Assembly: GCF_900115345.1 (NCBI RefSeq)
Contig: NZ_FOWC01000024.1
Coordinates: forward strand, 36,426 to 100,425
Reading direction: 5' to 3'
Source of the DNA: Amycolatopsis rubida
GTDB lineage: Bacteria > Actinomycetota > Actinomycetes > Mycobacteriales > Pseudonocardiaceae
DNA: 64,000 nucleotides
Shown here: positions 8,849 through 17,487 of the stretch, piece after piece
Layout: every line of letters starts with the position of its first letter
How positions within the stretch are numbered: the stretch's first letter is position 1
Position numbers and translations under genes: made by a program
Notes under the pieces: model-generated
The model's database searches: none
Told to the model about the DNA's origin: nothing
The model's input: only the letters and a program-made list of their open reading frames with translations

Positions 8849-9852
8849 CGCGCACCGGCTCCGGCGTCCGCGGGCAGGCGCAGCTGGCGGGGCACGTCGA
8901 GGTCGTAGAGCGCGGCGGCGTTGAGTCCGAGGATTTTCTTCTTCTGCGCCACCGTGATCTCCGGGTACTCCGGCAGGTCGGCCGGGATCTGGAAATCGAC
9001 GAACCGTTCCACCAGCCAGCGCGGGGTCCACAGCGCGTAGTCGCTGCCGAAGAGGATCTTGTCCTCGCCCAGCCAGTACAGCAGCTCCCCGATGATCTGC
9101 GCGAAGTAGCGGGGGCGGGCGTGGATGAACGGCATCGCCACGGCCAGGCCGCCGTACACGTTGGACTCCTGGGTGGCGATCCAGCAGAAGTCCTCCAGCC
9201 GGGGCAGCCCGACGTGCTCGACCACGAAGTTCAGGTCGAGGTAGTCGGTGGCCACGTGGTCGATGTCGGCCACGTCGAACGCGTCGCGGTCCAGCGGCCG
9301 GATTGTCGGTCCTTTGTGGACGTGGATGTTCTTGATGCCGAGCTTCAGGCACTCTTCGAGGTAGCGCCGGGACCACGGGTCGTCCAGCCGGTAGCCGCGC
9401 GAATCCCCGTGCCATTCCGCGGTGTAGAGCTTCACGCCCTTCAGCCGCATTTCCCCGGCGTCGCGGCGCAGCTGCTCCAGCCCGGCCTCGCCGTCGCGCG
9501 GGTCGTAGGCGTGGTTGTAGGTCAGTTTCCCGGGGTGCTGGCGCACGAGGTCGAGGCATTCGCCGGTCTGCCCGAAGCAGGTGCGGTAGAAGTCCCGCAG
9601 CAGGGTGGCCTGGAAGATGGCGTGGTCGACGTGGCCGTCGGCGAACACGTCCTTCATCAGCCGCTCGGCGCCGTAGTAGGTGTAGGTGTCGTAGTCCCAC
9701 ACCTCCTCCGCGGGGCTGAGATTGCGGTGGTAGTCGTAGAAGCAGTCGATGAACTGCTTCCCGTGCACGTTCTTGATGTTCGACTCCCGCGCGTCCCAGA
9801 TGTGGACATGCCCGTCGACGACGTAGTACTGCTCGCCATCCTTCTCGTACAT
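8845..9852 (-). CDS. Amidohydrolase-family protein of the propane-monooxygenase operon
   Basis: A 335-residue TIM-barrel metal hydrolase with an N-terminal DGHVHIWD metal site (H15, H17), an internal NIHVHKGP strand, a VEHVG segment and an LFGSDYALW end-of-barrel Asp, which is the standard amidohydrolase-2 pattern. Homologues are regularly found between the coupling protein and the chaperonin in propane/acetone monooxygenase clusters, where their exact reaction is unsettled. Start ATG at 9852; the stop overlaps the next ATG (ATGA). Confidence 0.9.
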   Translation of the reverse strand: MYEKDGEQYYVVDGHVHIWDARESNIKNVHGKQFIDCFYDYHRNLSPAEEVWDYDTYTYYGAERLMKDVFADGHVDHAIFQATLLRDFYRTCFGQTGECLDLVRQHPGKLTYNHAYDPRDGEAGLEQLRRDAGEMRLKGVKLYTAEWHGDSRGYRLDDPWSRRYLEECLKLGIKNIHVHKGPTIRPLDRDAFDVADIDHVATDYLDLNFVVEHVGLPRLEDFCWIATQESNVYGGLAVAMPFIHARPRYFAQIIGELLYWLGEDKILFGSDYALWTPRWLVERFVDFQIPADLPEYPEITVAQKKKILGLNAAALYDLDVPRQLRLPADAGAGAR

Positions 9853-9945
9853 CGGAGATCCTCGCCCTTCGTTCGTGCTCGGGGATTGCGGTGGGAGCGC
9901 GGCGGCGGGCGGCGGGCCCGCCGCCGCGCGGCTGGGGGTGCGGGC

Positions 9946-10296
9946 TCAGCCCTTGGCCGAGAGGTCGAATCCGATGTACTCGGCGGCGTCCTCGGGGCTG
10001 GCGAACAGCAGCGTGCGGTCGTCGAGGTGCACCATGCGGCCGTAGTGGGTCGAGCTGATCTCCTCGAAGACCGAGCCGTCGAACTCCTGGCCGAGCGCGT
10101 CGGTCAGCTCGGCGTAGTCGAATTCGAGCAGCTTCGTGCCGTCGACCCGGATCATCGACGGGTACTCGACCAGCCCGACCCCGTCCTTGGCGCCCATCAC
10201 GTCGGCCACCACCCGGCCGACCGGGGTGTTCATCAGGGTCACCCCGCACCTGTCCGACACGGCGGCCCGCGACCCGAACTCCATGGCAGCGCTCAC
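9946..10296 (-). CDS. prmD: Propane monooxygenase coupling (regulatory) protein, MmoB/DmpM family
   Basis: A 116-residue cofactor-free effector that docks on the hydroxylase and tunes oxygen activation. The VGVTLMNTPVGRVVADVM-type N-terminal strand and the LVEYPSMIRVDGTKLLEFDYAELTDALG core are family features (here the first strand reads CGVTLMN). The GTG start at 10296 overlaps the stop of the small hydroxylase subunit (GTGA), which favours it over the ATG four codons later. A gap of about 90 bp precedes the amidohydrolase. Confidence 0.93.
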   Translation of the reverse strand: MSAAMEFGSRAAVSDRCGVTLMNTPVGRVVADVMGAKDGVGLVEYPSMIRVDGTKLLEFDYAELTDALGQEFDGSVFEEISSTHYGRMVHLDDRTLLFASPEDAAEYIGFDLSAKG

Positions 10297-11396
10297 TTCT
10301 CCAGCTCCTTCGGAACGTCGAGCCCGATCTCGTCGAGCAACTGGGCGAATTTCTCCTTGCTCGCGGCGAGCGAATCGGCGAACGTGCGCGCCTTCTCCGC
10401 CGGCTGCGACCAGATCGGCTGCAACGCGCGCGCCGCGTCCAGGCACCGCGGCACCCAGACCGAAAGCCACTCGCCGAACAGCGCGCGGTTCGCCGCGCCG
10501 AACTCCTCGTCGCGGGCCAGCAGCCGGAACAGCGCGCGGGTGTAGCCGAGGTCGCGGTAGTAGTCGTGCTCGCCGGTGCCGACGATGGTCGGGGTGATGT
10601 AGTCGCCGTTCTTCGCCGAGATCTGCATGACCAGCTCGGACCGCAGCAGCTGGCCCACCAGCTGCTCGAACACCACGTTCGTGCCGAAGAGCAGCTCGGC
10701 CCAGTCGCCGACCGCGGTCAGCTCCTCGACGACCTTCCGCGTCGGCTGCCACTCCTGCGCGGCCTGCCACACGCCCTGGTGCGCGTCGCCGGCGAAGGTC
10801 TCCAGCGATTCGGACAGGTCCAGGTTGAACAGCGCCAGGTCCTGGGCGAACCGCATCTTGTGCGCGGCGTTCACCGCCACCGCCGTGTTGATCATGTTGG
10901 TCGGGCCGGACCGCTGGATCGAGGTGAACACGTGCAGCGCCATGCCGTTCTCGGCGTGCATCCACGCGCCGAGGTTGCGGGCGATGAACTTCTGCCACGC
11001 CGGGTTCCAGCCGGCGTAGGCGTTCGCGCGCTTGGCGTTCTCCAGGCACAGCGAAACCTGGCGCACGACCGCGGCGTTGTTGCGGTAGAGCGTCTGCTCC
11101 CATTCCTCGTTCGGGTCCAGGAACGCGTGCCAGTTCGAGGATTTCGCCCGCGTCCACTCCTTCGGGTAGCCGCCCGGGCCGTCGCCGAAGCCGTAGATCC
11201 AGCCCTGGCTCAGGTGCCGCTCCGGATCGGGCTGGACGTCCACGGTCACGTCCTCGTACACCGTCGCCCGCATCTTGGCCGGCTTGAAGTAGTTGTAACT
11301 GCGGCTCTTCGAGCTGGGGAACTCCAGCGCACCGGCCTCGGAGTCGGTGAACTCCACCTTCGGGAAGCTGCGCGCCGCAGCGGGACTGCTCGTCAT
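10293..11396 (-). CDS. prmC: Propane monooxygenase small (beta) hydroxylase subunit
   Basis: A 367-residue ferritin-like helical protein of the beta-subunit family of soluble diiron monooxygenases. It lacks the paired E-x-x-H motifs, as expected for the non-catalytic subunit. Recognisable stretches are RSYNYFKPAKMRATVYEDVTVD near the N-terminus and QFHMLQ-type helices around NAYAGWNPAWQKFIARNLGAWMHAENGMALH. The start ATG at 11396 overlaps the reductase stop by four bases. Confidence 0.95.
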   Translation of the reverse strand: MTSSPAAARSFPKVEFTDSEAGALEFPSSKSRSYNYFKPAKMRATVYEDVTVDVQPDPERHLSQGWIYGFGDGPGGYPKEWTRAKSSNWHAFLDPNEEWEQTLYRNNAAVVRQVSLCLENAKRANAYAGWNPAWQKFIARNLGAWMHAENGMALHVFTSIQRSGPTNMINTAVAVNAAHKMRFAQDLALFNLDLSESLETFAGDAHQGVWQAAQEWQPTRKVVEELTAVGDWAELLFGTNVVFEQLVGQLLRSELVMQISAKNGDYITPTIVGTGEHDYYRDLGYTRALFRLLARDEEFGAANRALFGEWLSVWVPRCLDAARALQPIWSQPAEKARTFADSLAASKEKFAQLLDEIGLDVPKELEK

Positions 11397-12451
11397 TTCG
11401 GGCTCTCCTCCTGGTCGTCGACGACCGAGGTCGTGAACTTGTCGTAGAACACCTGATCCTCCGGAACCCCTTGCCGCGCCGCGAGATCCAGCGCGGCGTC
11501 GACCATCGGCGGCGGCCCGCAGAGATACACCTCGCTGCGGTGCAGGCCGGGCTCGCGCGCCTCCACGACGTCGGTGACCATCCCCGATTCGGCCGCCAGG
11601 CCCAGGCCGCCGCAGCCGTCGGCCGATTCGGACAACGCCACGACGAAGGCGAAGTCGGCCAGCCGCTCGCCGAGCGCCTGGATCTCGTCCAGGTAGAACA
11701 GGTCCGCGGCGGTGCGGGCGCCGTAATAGAACCGGATCCGCCGGGTGTCGCCGGTCTCGCTCAGGTGCCGCAGCAGGCTGAGCACCGGGGCCATCCCCGC
11801 GCCGCCGGCGATCAGCACCAACGGCAGCACGTGGCCCTTCTTCAGCGTGAAATTGCCGTACGGGCCGCGCAGCAGCAGCGAATCGCCGACCGCGAGACCG
11901 TCCTCCAGCAGCGAGGAAAACCGGCCGCCCGGGTACTTCTTGATGAGGAACTCCACGTGCCCGGTGGTCGAGGGCGTGGTCGCCATCGAGAAGGACCGGC
12001 AGTCCGCGGTGCCGGGAATGGTCAGCTCGGCGTACTGCCCGGCCTTGAATTCGAGCGGATCCGCCGTCGCGAGCTTGAGGCCGACGATGTCGCGGGTGTG
12101 CGCCGCGATTTCGCCGACCACGGTCGTGATCTCCTGCAACGGAGCCGAGTTGAACAGTTCGTCCTCGTCGAAGTTGAGCAGTTCGATCGTGCAGTCGCTG
12201 TAGGCGTGCGCCCGGCACAGCAGCAGATAGCCCTCCTCGACCTCCGCGTCGTTGCAGGCGAAGGTCGAATACCGCTCCATCTGGAGGTCGCCCTCCAGCA
12301 CGTAGGACTTGCACGCCGAGCACTGCCCTTCCCGGCACCCGTGCATCAGGTGGATGCCCTGGCGGAAGGCGGCGTCGAGGATCTTCTCGTCCTCGGTGAC
12401 CTCCATCTCGACGCCGACCGGTTCGAAGGAGATGCGGTGCTTGTCGCCCAT
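11393..12451 (-). CDS. prmB: Propane monooxygenase reductase (2Fe-2S/FAD/NADH)
   Basis: A 352-residue electron-transfer protein. Residues 1-95 are a plant-type ferredoxin domain with C39-x4-C44-x2-C47 and a fourth Cys in LLLCRA. The middle is an FAD domain (RSFSMATTP), and the last part is an NAD(P)H-binding domain (GGAGMAPVLSLLR, YLCGPPPMVD). It passes electrons from NADH to the diiron centre of PrmA. Gene order hydroxylase-reductase-small subunit-coupling protein matches known prm/mim clusters. Confidence 0.96.
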   Translation of the reverse strand: MGDKHRISFEPVGVEMEVTEDEKILDAAFRQGIHLMHGCREGQCSACKSYVLEGDLQMERYSTFACNDAEVEEGYLLLCRAHAYSDCTIELLNFDEDELFNSAPLQEITTVVGEIAAHTRDIVGLKLATADPLEFKAGQYAELTIPGTADCRSFSMATTPSTTGHVEFLIKKYPGGRFSSLLEDGLAVGDSLLLRGPYGNFTLKKGHVLPLVLIAGGAGMAPVLSLLRHLSETGDTRRIRFYYGARTAADLFYLDEIQALGERLADFAFVVALSESADGCGGLGLAAESGMVTDVVEAREPGLHRSEVYLCGPPPMVDAALDLAARQGVPEDQVFYDKFTTSVVDDQEESPK

Positions 12452-12512
12452 GGGTTTCTCGTTTCTTCCGGCGCGGTCCCGCGACCCGCGCGGGTCGCGG
12501 GACCGCGGCTCG

Positions 12513-14153
12513 TCAGGCGACGGTGACGTTGGGGTTGGCGCGGTAGGCCGCGGCCCACTGCTCGCGCTCGGCGGCGCTCATCTCGTTGAGCGTCACGTTC
12601 GGGCTCGCGAACCGGATGCCCCGGATGTCCTCGAGCGTCCAGAGCTTCTTCGGATCTTCGAGGTCCAGGTGCGGCTGCGGGATCAGCGTCTTGCCGTCGT
12701 CCCGGACGTAGCCCAGGTCCCGGACGATGTCGGCGAGGTCGCGGTCGTGGTGCAGCGTCTCCCATTCGCGGTGCCCGGTGAGCCGGCCCATGTTCGGCGT
12801 CTCGCGGCCCTCGTACTCGCCCCGGAAGGCGACCTTGTCGGTCCAGTGGCAGGTCTCCGAGCAGTAGGTGCGCCACTGGTCGTCGACCTCGTCCACGACC
12901 ATGTCCTCGCGCACCAGGCACGGCACCATGCAGGTCCAGCAGCGGTGCGGGTACTCGTAGCCGACGTCCTCGAACGCGATCGGCTTGTTGCGGCCCGGGT
13001 AGCGCAGCCGGTTGTAGGCCTCCCACCACTTGCCGAACTGGTCGTACCAGCCCGGGTACTTCTCCTCGAACCACTCGAAGTCGGCGTCGGTCATGCCGTC
13101 GATGCGCCAGTAGTTCACCGGCCAGCCGGTGGCGAAGAACTGCGCGACGCGGTGCACGTAGAACTTCTCGGTGATCCGGTTCCACGCCTCCTCGACCAGG
13201 TCGTGCGGGATCGTCAGGCCGTACTTCTCCAGCGGCAGCAGGTAGCTGCGGTAGTAGTCGTCGTAGATCCAGCGCCGCCACATCTCCGCGTAGGACTCGC
13301 GGTCCTTGCGGCGGTCCTTCGTGCCGTACTCGATGAAGGTGCCGATCGCGGCGTCCACCACGCAGTGGTTGTTCCACCACGCGTAGCGCAGATCGCGCTC
13401 CAGCAACGGCCGGTTGCGCTCGTCGGCCAGTGCCATCAGCAGGATCGAGTAGCCGTTGCTGATGTGCCGCGATTCGTCGGACTGCACGGAGTGGAACACC
13501 GTCGGCAGCAGGTAGTCCCCGTTCGCCGCGGCCTCGTCCGGCATCGCGACGAACAGCGTGTTGGTGAACGCGGTTTCGGCGACCACGGTCAGGTAGATGT
13601 TCGCCGCGGTGATCGCGTCGCCGGTGATGAAGCCTTCGCCGAACTGGCGGCCGATGGTGCCCGCGTAGTTGTTCGCGAACGCCTTTTCGGTGATGTCGAA
13701 CCCGGCCGGGTCGATGTAGTTGTTCATGTACAGCTTTTTGAGGTTCATCTGGATCGTCGAATGCCGGACCTCGTCGATCATCTGCACCGCGAGCCCATTG
13801 TGGATCTCCGGGTTCGGCACCGCGTCGATCGCCATCGGCATCGCCCGCGCCGCCGAGATCTCCGGGAACGGGATGATCGAGAGGAACAGCTTCTGCCATT
13901 CCAGCCAGCGCTGCTGCACCTGCCGGAACATGTTCCCCCGGATCGCGCCGTCCATCGCGCCGAAGACCCGGTTGTCCTTTTCCTCCTCCATCGGGAAATA
14001 GGACCGCATGATCTGCTTGAGCGGGTCCTTCTTGGGCGCCTTTTCGAACGTGTAGTCCGTCCCGAAGCGCGTCGCCGGCGTCGCGAACGTCGGCTCCCAC
14101 GACAGTTCGGTGATTTTGCTGTGTGCTTTGGTCAGGCTCTGCCTGCTCACCAT
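12513..14153 (-). CDS. prmA: Propane 2-monooxygenase large (alpha) hydroxylase subunit, diiron
   Basis: A 546-residue catalytic subunit. Predicted diiron ligands are E98 (FPEIS), E128/H131 (DEVRH), E193 (VAETAF) and E227/H230 (DESRH), giving the two E-x-x-H motifs of soluble diiron monooxygenases. It would hydroxylate propane at C2, and related MimA enzymes also act on acetone and phenols, so the true substrate range is open. It is the first gene of an eight-gene minus-strand operon with very tight spacing. The 150-bp region upstream carries a terminator for the previous gene and a TCTCA-N3-TGAGA palindrome. Confidence 0.96.
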   Translation of the reverse strand: MVSRQSLTKAHSKITELSWEPTFATPATRFGTDYTFEKAPKKDPLKQIMRSYFPMEEEKDNRVFGAMDGAIRGNMFRQVQQRWLEWQKLFLSIIPFPEISAARAMPMAIDAVPNPEIHNGLAVQMIDEVRHSTIQMNLKKLYMNNYIDPAGFDITEKAFANNYAGTIGRQFGEGFITGDAITAANIYLTVVAETAFTNTLFVAMPDEAAANGDYLLPTVFHSVQSDESRHISNGYSILLMALADERNRPLLERDLRYAWWNNHCVVDAAIGTFIEYGTKDRRKDRESYAEMWRRWIYDDYYRSYLLPLEKYGLTIPHDLVEEAWNRITEKFYVHRVAQFFATGWPVNYWRIDGMTDADFEWFEEKYPGWYDQFGKWWEAYNRLRYPGRNKPIAFEDVGYEYPHRCWTCMVPCLVREDMVVDEVDDQWRTYCSETCHWTDKVAFRGEYEGRETPNMGRLTGHREWETLHHDRDLADIVRDLGYVRDDGKTLIPQPHLDLEDPKKLWTLEDIRGIRFASPNVTLNEMSAAEREQWAAAYRANPNVTVA

Positions 14154-14233
14154 CGGCCTCCTGGAACCCGGCGGCGTGTCCGCCCTTGTCCGTCTGACCT
14201 GGCCAGTGTGTGCCGCGCGGCGCGGGGGTTCTA

Positions 14234-14246
14234 TCTCAATGTGAGA
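14234..14246. promoter_or_regulatory. Palindrome TCTCA-N3-TGAGA upstream of prmA, likely activator site
   Basis: This 13-bp inverted repeat is about 80 bp upstream of the prmA start, a suitable distance for an upstream activator site. The same core occurs at 16510-16528 before the GAF/Fis regulator gene, so it is probably that regulator's operator. No experimental support is available. Confidence 0.5.
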
Positions 14247-14260
14247 CCGGACCGGTCCGA

Positions 14261-14295
14261 AAAAGCCCGCCTCCCCTGCGGGAAAGCGGGCTTTT
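14261..14295 (-). terminator. Rho-independent-type terminator after the ABM gene
   Basis: AAAAGCCCGC and GCGGGCTTTT form a perfect 10-bp stem around a 15-nt loop, with A and T tails on either side. It sits just past the stop of the ABM gene (minus strand) and ahead of the prm promoter, separating the two transcription units. Confidence 0.8.
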
Positions 14296-14307
14296 CGCTG
14301 CCTCGGA

Positions 14308-14634
14308 TCAGTCGGCGACAGCCATTTCGCCGAGTTCGGACCAGTCGTCCTGGTCCACCGCCGCGTGCACGACGCGCGGCGTTTCGGCCAGATATCCCGG
14401 AAGCACTTCCTGGGCTTTCCTGAAATGCGCGGACTGGACGTGCGCCGCCCCCGCGTCCTCGTCCGCGAACGCCTCCACGAGAACGTATTCCGCCGGATCG
14501 TCGAGACTGCGGGACCATTCGAACCATCTGCACCCCGCTTCGCCGCGGGTCGCCTCGGTGAATTCCCGCGCGATCTCCGGCCAGTGTCCGGCGTGTTCGA
14601 GCCGCACCCGGAATTTGGCGGTGATGAAGATCAT
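14308..14634 (-). CDS. Antibiotic-biosynthesis-monooxygenase (ABM/YgiN-like) fold protein
   Basis: A 108-residue dimeric alpha/beta-barrel-type protein. The pattern MIFITAKFRVRLEHAGHWPEIAREFTEATRGEAGCRWFEWSRSLDDPAEYVLVEAFADEDAGAAHVQSAHF is the classical ABM layout with the C-terminal HxxSxHF stretch. Members act as cofactor-free oxygenases or quinone-handling proteins. It lies between prmA and its regulator and ends at a strong terminator, so it may be regulated with the cluster. Precise function unknown. Confidence 0.88.
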   Translation of the reverse strand: MIFITAKFRVRLEHAGHWPEIAREFTEATRGEAGCRWFEWSRSLDDPAEYVLVEAFADEDAGAAHVQSAHFRKAQEVLPGYLAETPRVVHAAVDQDDWSELGEMAVAD

Positions 14635-14654
14635 CTGTTTCCTCTTTCTCCCGG

Positions 14655-16430
14655 TCACCAGGTTTCGTCGACGATGCCGAACGCGCGGATCTTCCGGTAG
14701 ATCGTCGCGCGCGACATCCCCAGATCGCGTGCCGCGCGTTCCTTGCTGCCCCGGTTCGCGGCCAGGCTGCGCAGAATCGCGTCGCGCTCGATGGTTTCGA
14801 GCTTCGTGAGCCGGCGGCGGGCGAACGTGCGGCATTCGGCGGGAAGGTCGGCGACGTCGAGGACGCCGCTGCGGACACTGTGCGCCGCGGCGGCCAGCAC
14901 CTCGTCGAGCTGGCGGACGTTTCCGGGCCAGGGCAGGCGCATGAGCTGGCGCACACAAGCGTCCGACGCGGAAAGCCTGCGGCTGCCCGAGCGACGCGCG
15001 AGCAGATGCGGCACGAGGCGCTGCACGTCCTCGATGCGGTGCCGCAGCGGCGGGACCTCGATCTTCCGCGCGAAGAACGCCGGCACCGCCCCCTGCGCCG
15101 CGGAGTCGGCCGGTTCGCCGCCGACGGTCGCCACCACCCAGGCGGGCGCGCCGTGCGGCGCACCGTTCTGCCAAGCGGTGAACAGCTCGGACAGAACCGG
15201 CAGCGAGTTCCCCGCGAGCGCTTCGACGTGCTGGAACAGGACCACGGGCGGATCGCTGCAGAGCACCTCCTCGGCGAGCGCGGGCAGCCAGACGTCGTGG
15301 TCGCCGGCGGTGCGGCAGTCGAGGACCACCTGCCTGCGCCCGTGCCGGAGCGCGATCGCCCTGGCCATCGAGGTCTTCCCGGTGCCGGGTTCCCCGCTGA
15401 GCGCGAGCCAGCGCCCGGCGGCGAAGCTCGCGTCCGCGGCCGCGCAGGCCTGCCGCCACTGCGGACTGGTGCCGGCCGTCCCCGGCAGCTGGAGATCGGC
15501 GCGTGCGCTCGCGCGCCGGGCGGCGGTCTGGTTCTTGACCCGGAAGACACCGCCGGCGAGCGCGTCGCCGCTGTAGACCGGGCGGTATTCGAGCCGGGCG
15601 CTGATGCCCGAGGGAAGGTCCGCCAGCACGGTCGCCGGTTTGGCCGAACCGGCGAGGTCGGTGGCGTGGGTGATCAGCGCCGAGCGATCAGTGACGTCAT
15701 AGCGTTCCTCGGCGTGGCTGTTGACCATCACCACGTCGTGGTTCACCGCCAGCACCGCGCCCGAACCGCGCTGGCACGCCGCCAGGTACTCGCGGAACAG
15801 GCTCAGTTCGCGCGCACCGGTGCTCGCGAGCATCGCCTCCTCGATCCGCTTCGCGGTCGTGCGCGCGAGCGTCAGCAGAAGCGGGCCGGACGCGTCGGCC
15901 CACGACGTGAGGTCGAGAACGCCCACCAGGTGGCCGCGGACCGGATGCACGATCGGCGCGCCCGCGCACTCGAAGCCGGTCAGCACCCCGTTGAAATGCT
16001 CGAAACCCGACACCAGAACGGATTTCTGGCATTCGACCGCCGTGCCGATACCGTTCGTCCCCACCGATTCCTCGGCGTAGCTGTACCCGGGGGCGAGCGA
16101 GACCCGGTCGAGGCCGGACACGAGCGCGCGATCGGTGCAGAGCCGGTCGATGACGAGCCCGTTCGCGTCGGTCAGCAGGATCGCGGCCGGATGACCGGCC
16201 AGTTCCTCGCTCAGGTTCGCCAGTACCGGGGTGGCGCTGTGCGCGAGCAGGCTCTCCTCGTCGCGGTCGGGCACGTAGACCGGCTCCGGCCGTTCGGCGT
16301 CGACCCGGTTCTCCAGCGCGCGCCGCCACGACGCGGTGATGACGTCCCGCACGCCGGACACTTCGGGGGAGCCCCGGGACAGGAACAGTTCCCGCAGGTC
16401 GCGCATCGACTCGTTGCCTCGCGTCGCCAC
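14655..16430 (-). CDS. GAF-AAA-Fis type transcriptional activator (MimR/AcoR-like)
   Basis: About 591 residues: an N-terminal GAF-like sensory region (roughly 60-230), a degenerate AAA domain with Walker A LSGEPGTGKTSMARAIA (around 310), and a C-terminal Fis-type HTH (ERDAILRSLAANRGSKERAARDLGMSRATIYRKIRAF). It lacks the GAFTGA loop that contacts sigma-54, as is usual for actinobacterial members. MimR-type proteins activate diiron monooxygenase operons, so it should control prmA-D. The GTG at 16430 is chosen because AAAGGAGA lies about 5 bases upstream; a GTG one codon earlier is possible. Confidence 0.88.
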   Translation of the reverse strand: MATRGNESMRDLRELFLSRGSPEVSGVRDVITASWRRALENRVDAERPEPVYVPDRDEESLLAHSATPVLANLSEELAGHPAAILLTDANGLVIDRLCTDRALVSGLDRVSLAPGYSYAEESVGTNGIGTAVECQKSVLVSGFEHFNGVLTGFECAGAPIVHPVRGHLVGVLDLTSWADASGPLLLTLARTTAKRIEEAMLASTGARELSLFREYLAACQRGSGAVLAVNHDVVMVNSHAEERYDVTDRSALITHATDLAGSAKPATVLADLPSGISARLEYRPVYSGDALAGGVFRVKNQTAARRASARADLQLPGTAGTSPQWRQACAAADASFAAGRWLALSGEPGTGKTSMARAIALRHGRRQVVLDCRTAGDHDVWLPALAEEVLCSDPPVVLFQHVEALAGNSLPVLSELFTAWQNGAPHGAPAWVVATVGGEPADSAAQGAVPAFFARKIEVPPLRHRIEDVQRLVPHLLARRSGSRRLSASDACVRQLMRLPWPGNVRQLDEVLAAAAHSVRSGVLDVADLPAECRTFARRRLTKLETIERDAILRSLAANRGSKERAARDLGMSRATIYRKIRAFGIVDETW

Positions 16431-16504
16431 CACGTCTCCTTTGACGTCCAGTGCCCCGGGCTCCTGCCCGCCCACGGGCCCTCATGGTGCACTCGTGGCG
16501 CGCA

Positions 16505-17392
16505 TCACTTTGTCTCATAGTGAGACAAGACCCGGCCGGGCCGCAAACCGCGCTGATCCCGCCCGGCCAGGGTCTCCGACTGCCACCGCCCGGGACGGAC
16601 GCCGGTCTGGTGCGCGAAAAACGCCGAGAAGTTCGCGGCGTCCGGGAAACCCAGCCGCTGCCCGCAGCGGGCCGCGCCGAGCCGATCGTGCGCGAGCAGC
16701 CGCTTGGCTTCCAGCACCAGGCGTTCGCACAGGTACTCCTTGCCGCCGCGCCCGGTAGCCGAGCGAACGGCGCGGGACAGCGTCCGCGGCGAGCACCCGA
16801 GCTTGCGAGCGTAGTACGCGATGTCGTGGTGGAGGCGGAAATCTTCCTCCACCGCGACCTGGAACCGCGGAAACAGCTCCTGCCCGGACTCGCCGCCCGC
16901 CACCGGCGGCGCGACCCGCAGCAGCAGCGCGGACAGCACCAGACCGAGCAGTTCACCTGCCCCCGACGCCGCGGCAGTCTCCCCCCGAAGATGCGCGAGC
17001 GCGGCGGTGACCAGCGGCCACTGCCCCTCTGCCACAGTCCAGCTCTCCAACGCACCGGGACCGGCCGCAAGCGCGCGGCTCCCCGGGGTGGCGGCCGGGG
17101 CGGTGGGCACGAACAGCACCACGTCTCCGGCCAGATCGCCGAGGTCGTCCCAGCGGTGCACGACTCCAGGCCGGATCCACACCACGCTCCGCGCCGACAG
17201 CGAGTGACGGGCGAAGTCGATCGAAACCGCGCCGTGCCCACGCCGGACCACCGCGAGCACATGGAAGTCGCCCCGTTCGCTAGCCCCGCGGTCCAGCCTG
17301 CGCAGCTTCGCGAACGACATCGTCTCCACCGACGCGCCCGACTCCCCCGGCGGCTGATAGACGAGCTGGCGAATCTCGATCACGGTGTCCAT
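16505..17392 (-). CDS. AraC-family transcriptional regulator
   Basis: A 295-residue regulator with an N-terminal cupin-like sensing domain (SIDFARHSLSARSVVWIRPGVVHRWDDL, about 50-90) and a C-terminal double-HTH AraC domain (roughly 185-285; HHDIAYYARKLGCSPRTLSRAVRSATGRGGKEYLCERLVLEAKRLL, then LGFPDAANFSAFFAHQTGVRPGRWQ). The end of the gene overlaps the palindrome that precedes the GAF/Fis regulator. It may modulate the prm locus or the interrupted hydrolase next door; targets are not shown by the sequence. Confidence 0.92.
   Translation of the reverse strand: MDTVIEIRQLVYQPPGESGASVETMSFAKLRRLDRGASERGDFHVLAVVRRGHGAVSIDFARHSLSARSVVWIRPGVVHRWDDLGDLAGDVVLFVPTAPAATPGSRALAAGPGALESWTVAEGQWPLVTAALAHLRGETAAASGAGELLGLVLSALLLRVAPPVAGGESGQELFPRFQVAVEEDFRLHHDIAYYARKLGCSPRTLSRAVRSATGRGGKEYLCERLVLEAKRLLAHDRLGAARCGQRLGFPDAANFSAFFAHQTGVRPGRWQSETLAGRDQRGLRPGRVLSHYETK
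16510..16528. promoter_or_regulatory. Extended palindrome TTGTCTCA-N3-TGAGACAA before the activator gene
   Basis: An 8+8 bp perfect inverted repeat with a 3-bp spacer lies about 80 bp upstream of the GAF/Fis regulator start, inside the last codons of the AraC gene. Its core equals the site before prmA. Autoregulation of the activator is the simplest reading. Confidence 0.5.
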
Positions 17393-17487
17393 TTTTCACC
17401 ATTCCCCGTCCGCTCACACCGATGCGCCAGCCCGACCCCGACGGTTGACTCGGTGTCAGAAAACTCCCGTCGAGAGAGGACATCCTC

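Noticed and set aside
12309..14423. 704-codon plus-strand frame opposite prmA
   Set aside because: Shadow of prmA; no domain, and prmA has clear diiron motifs on the other strand.
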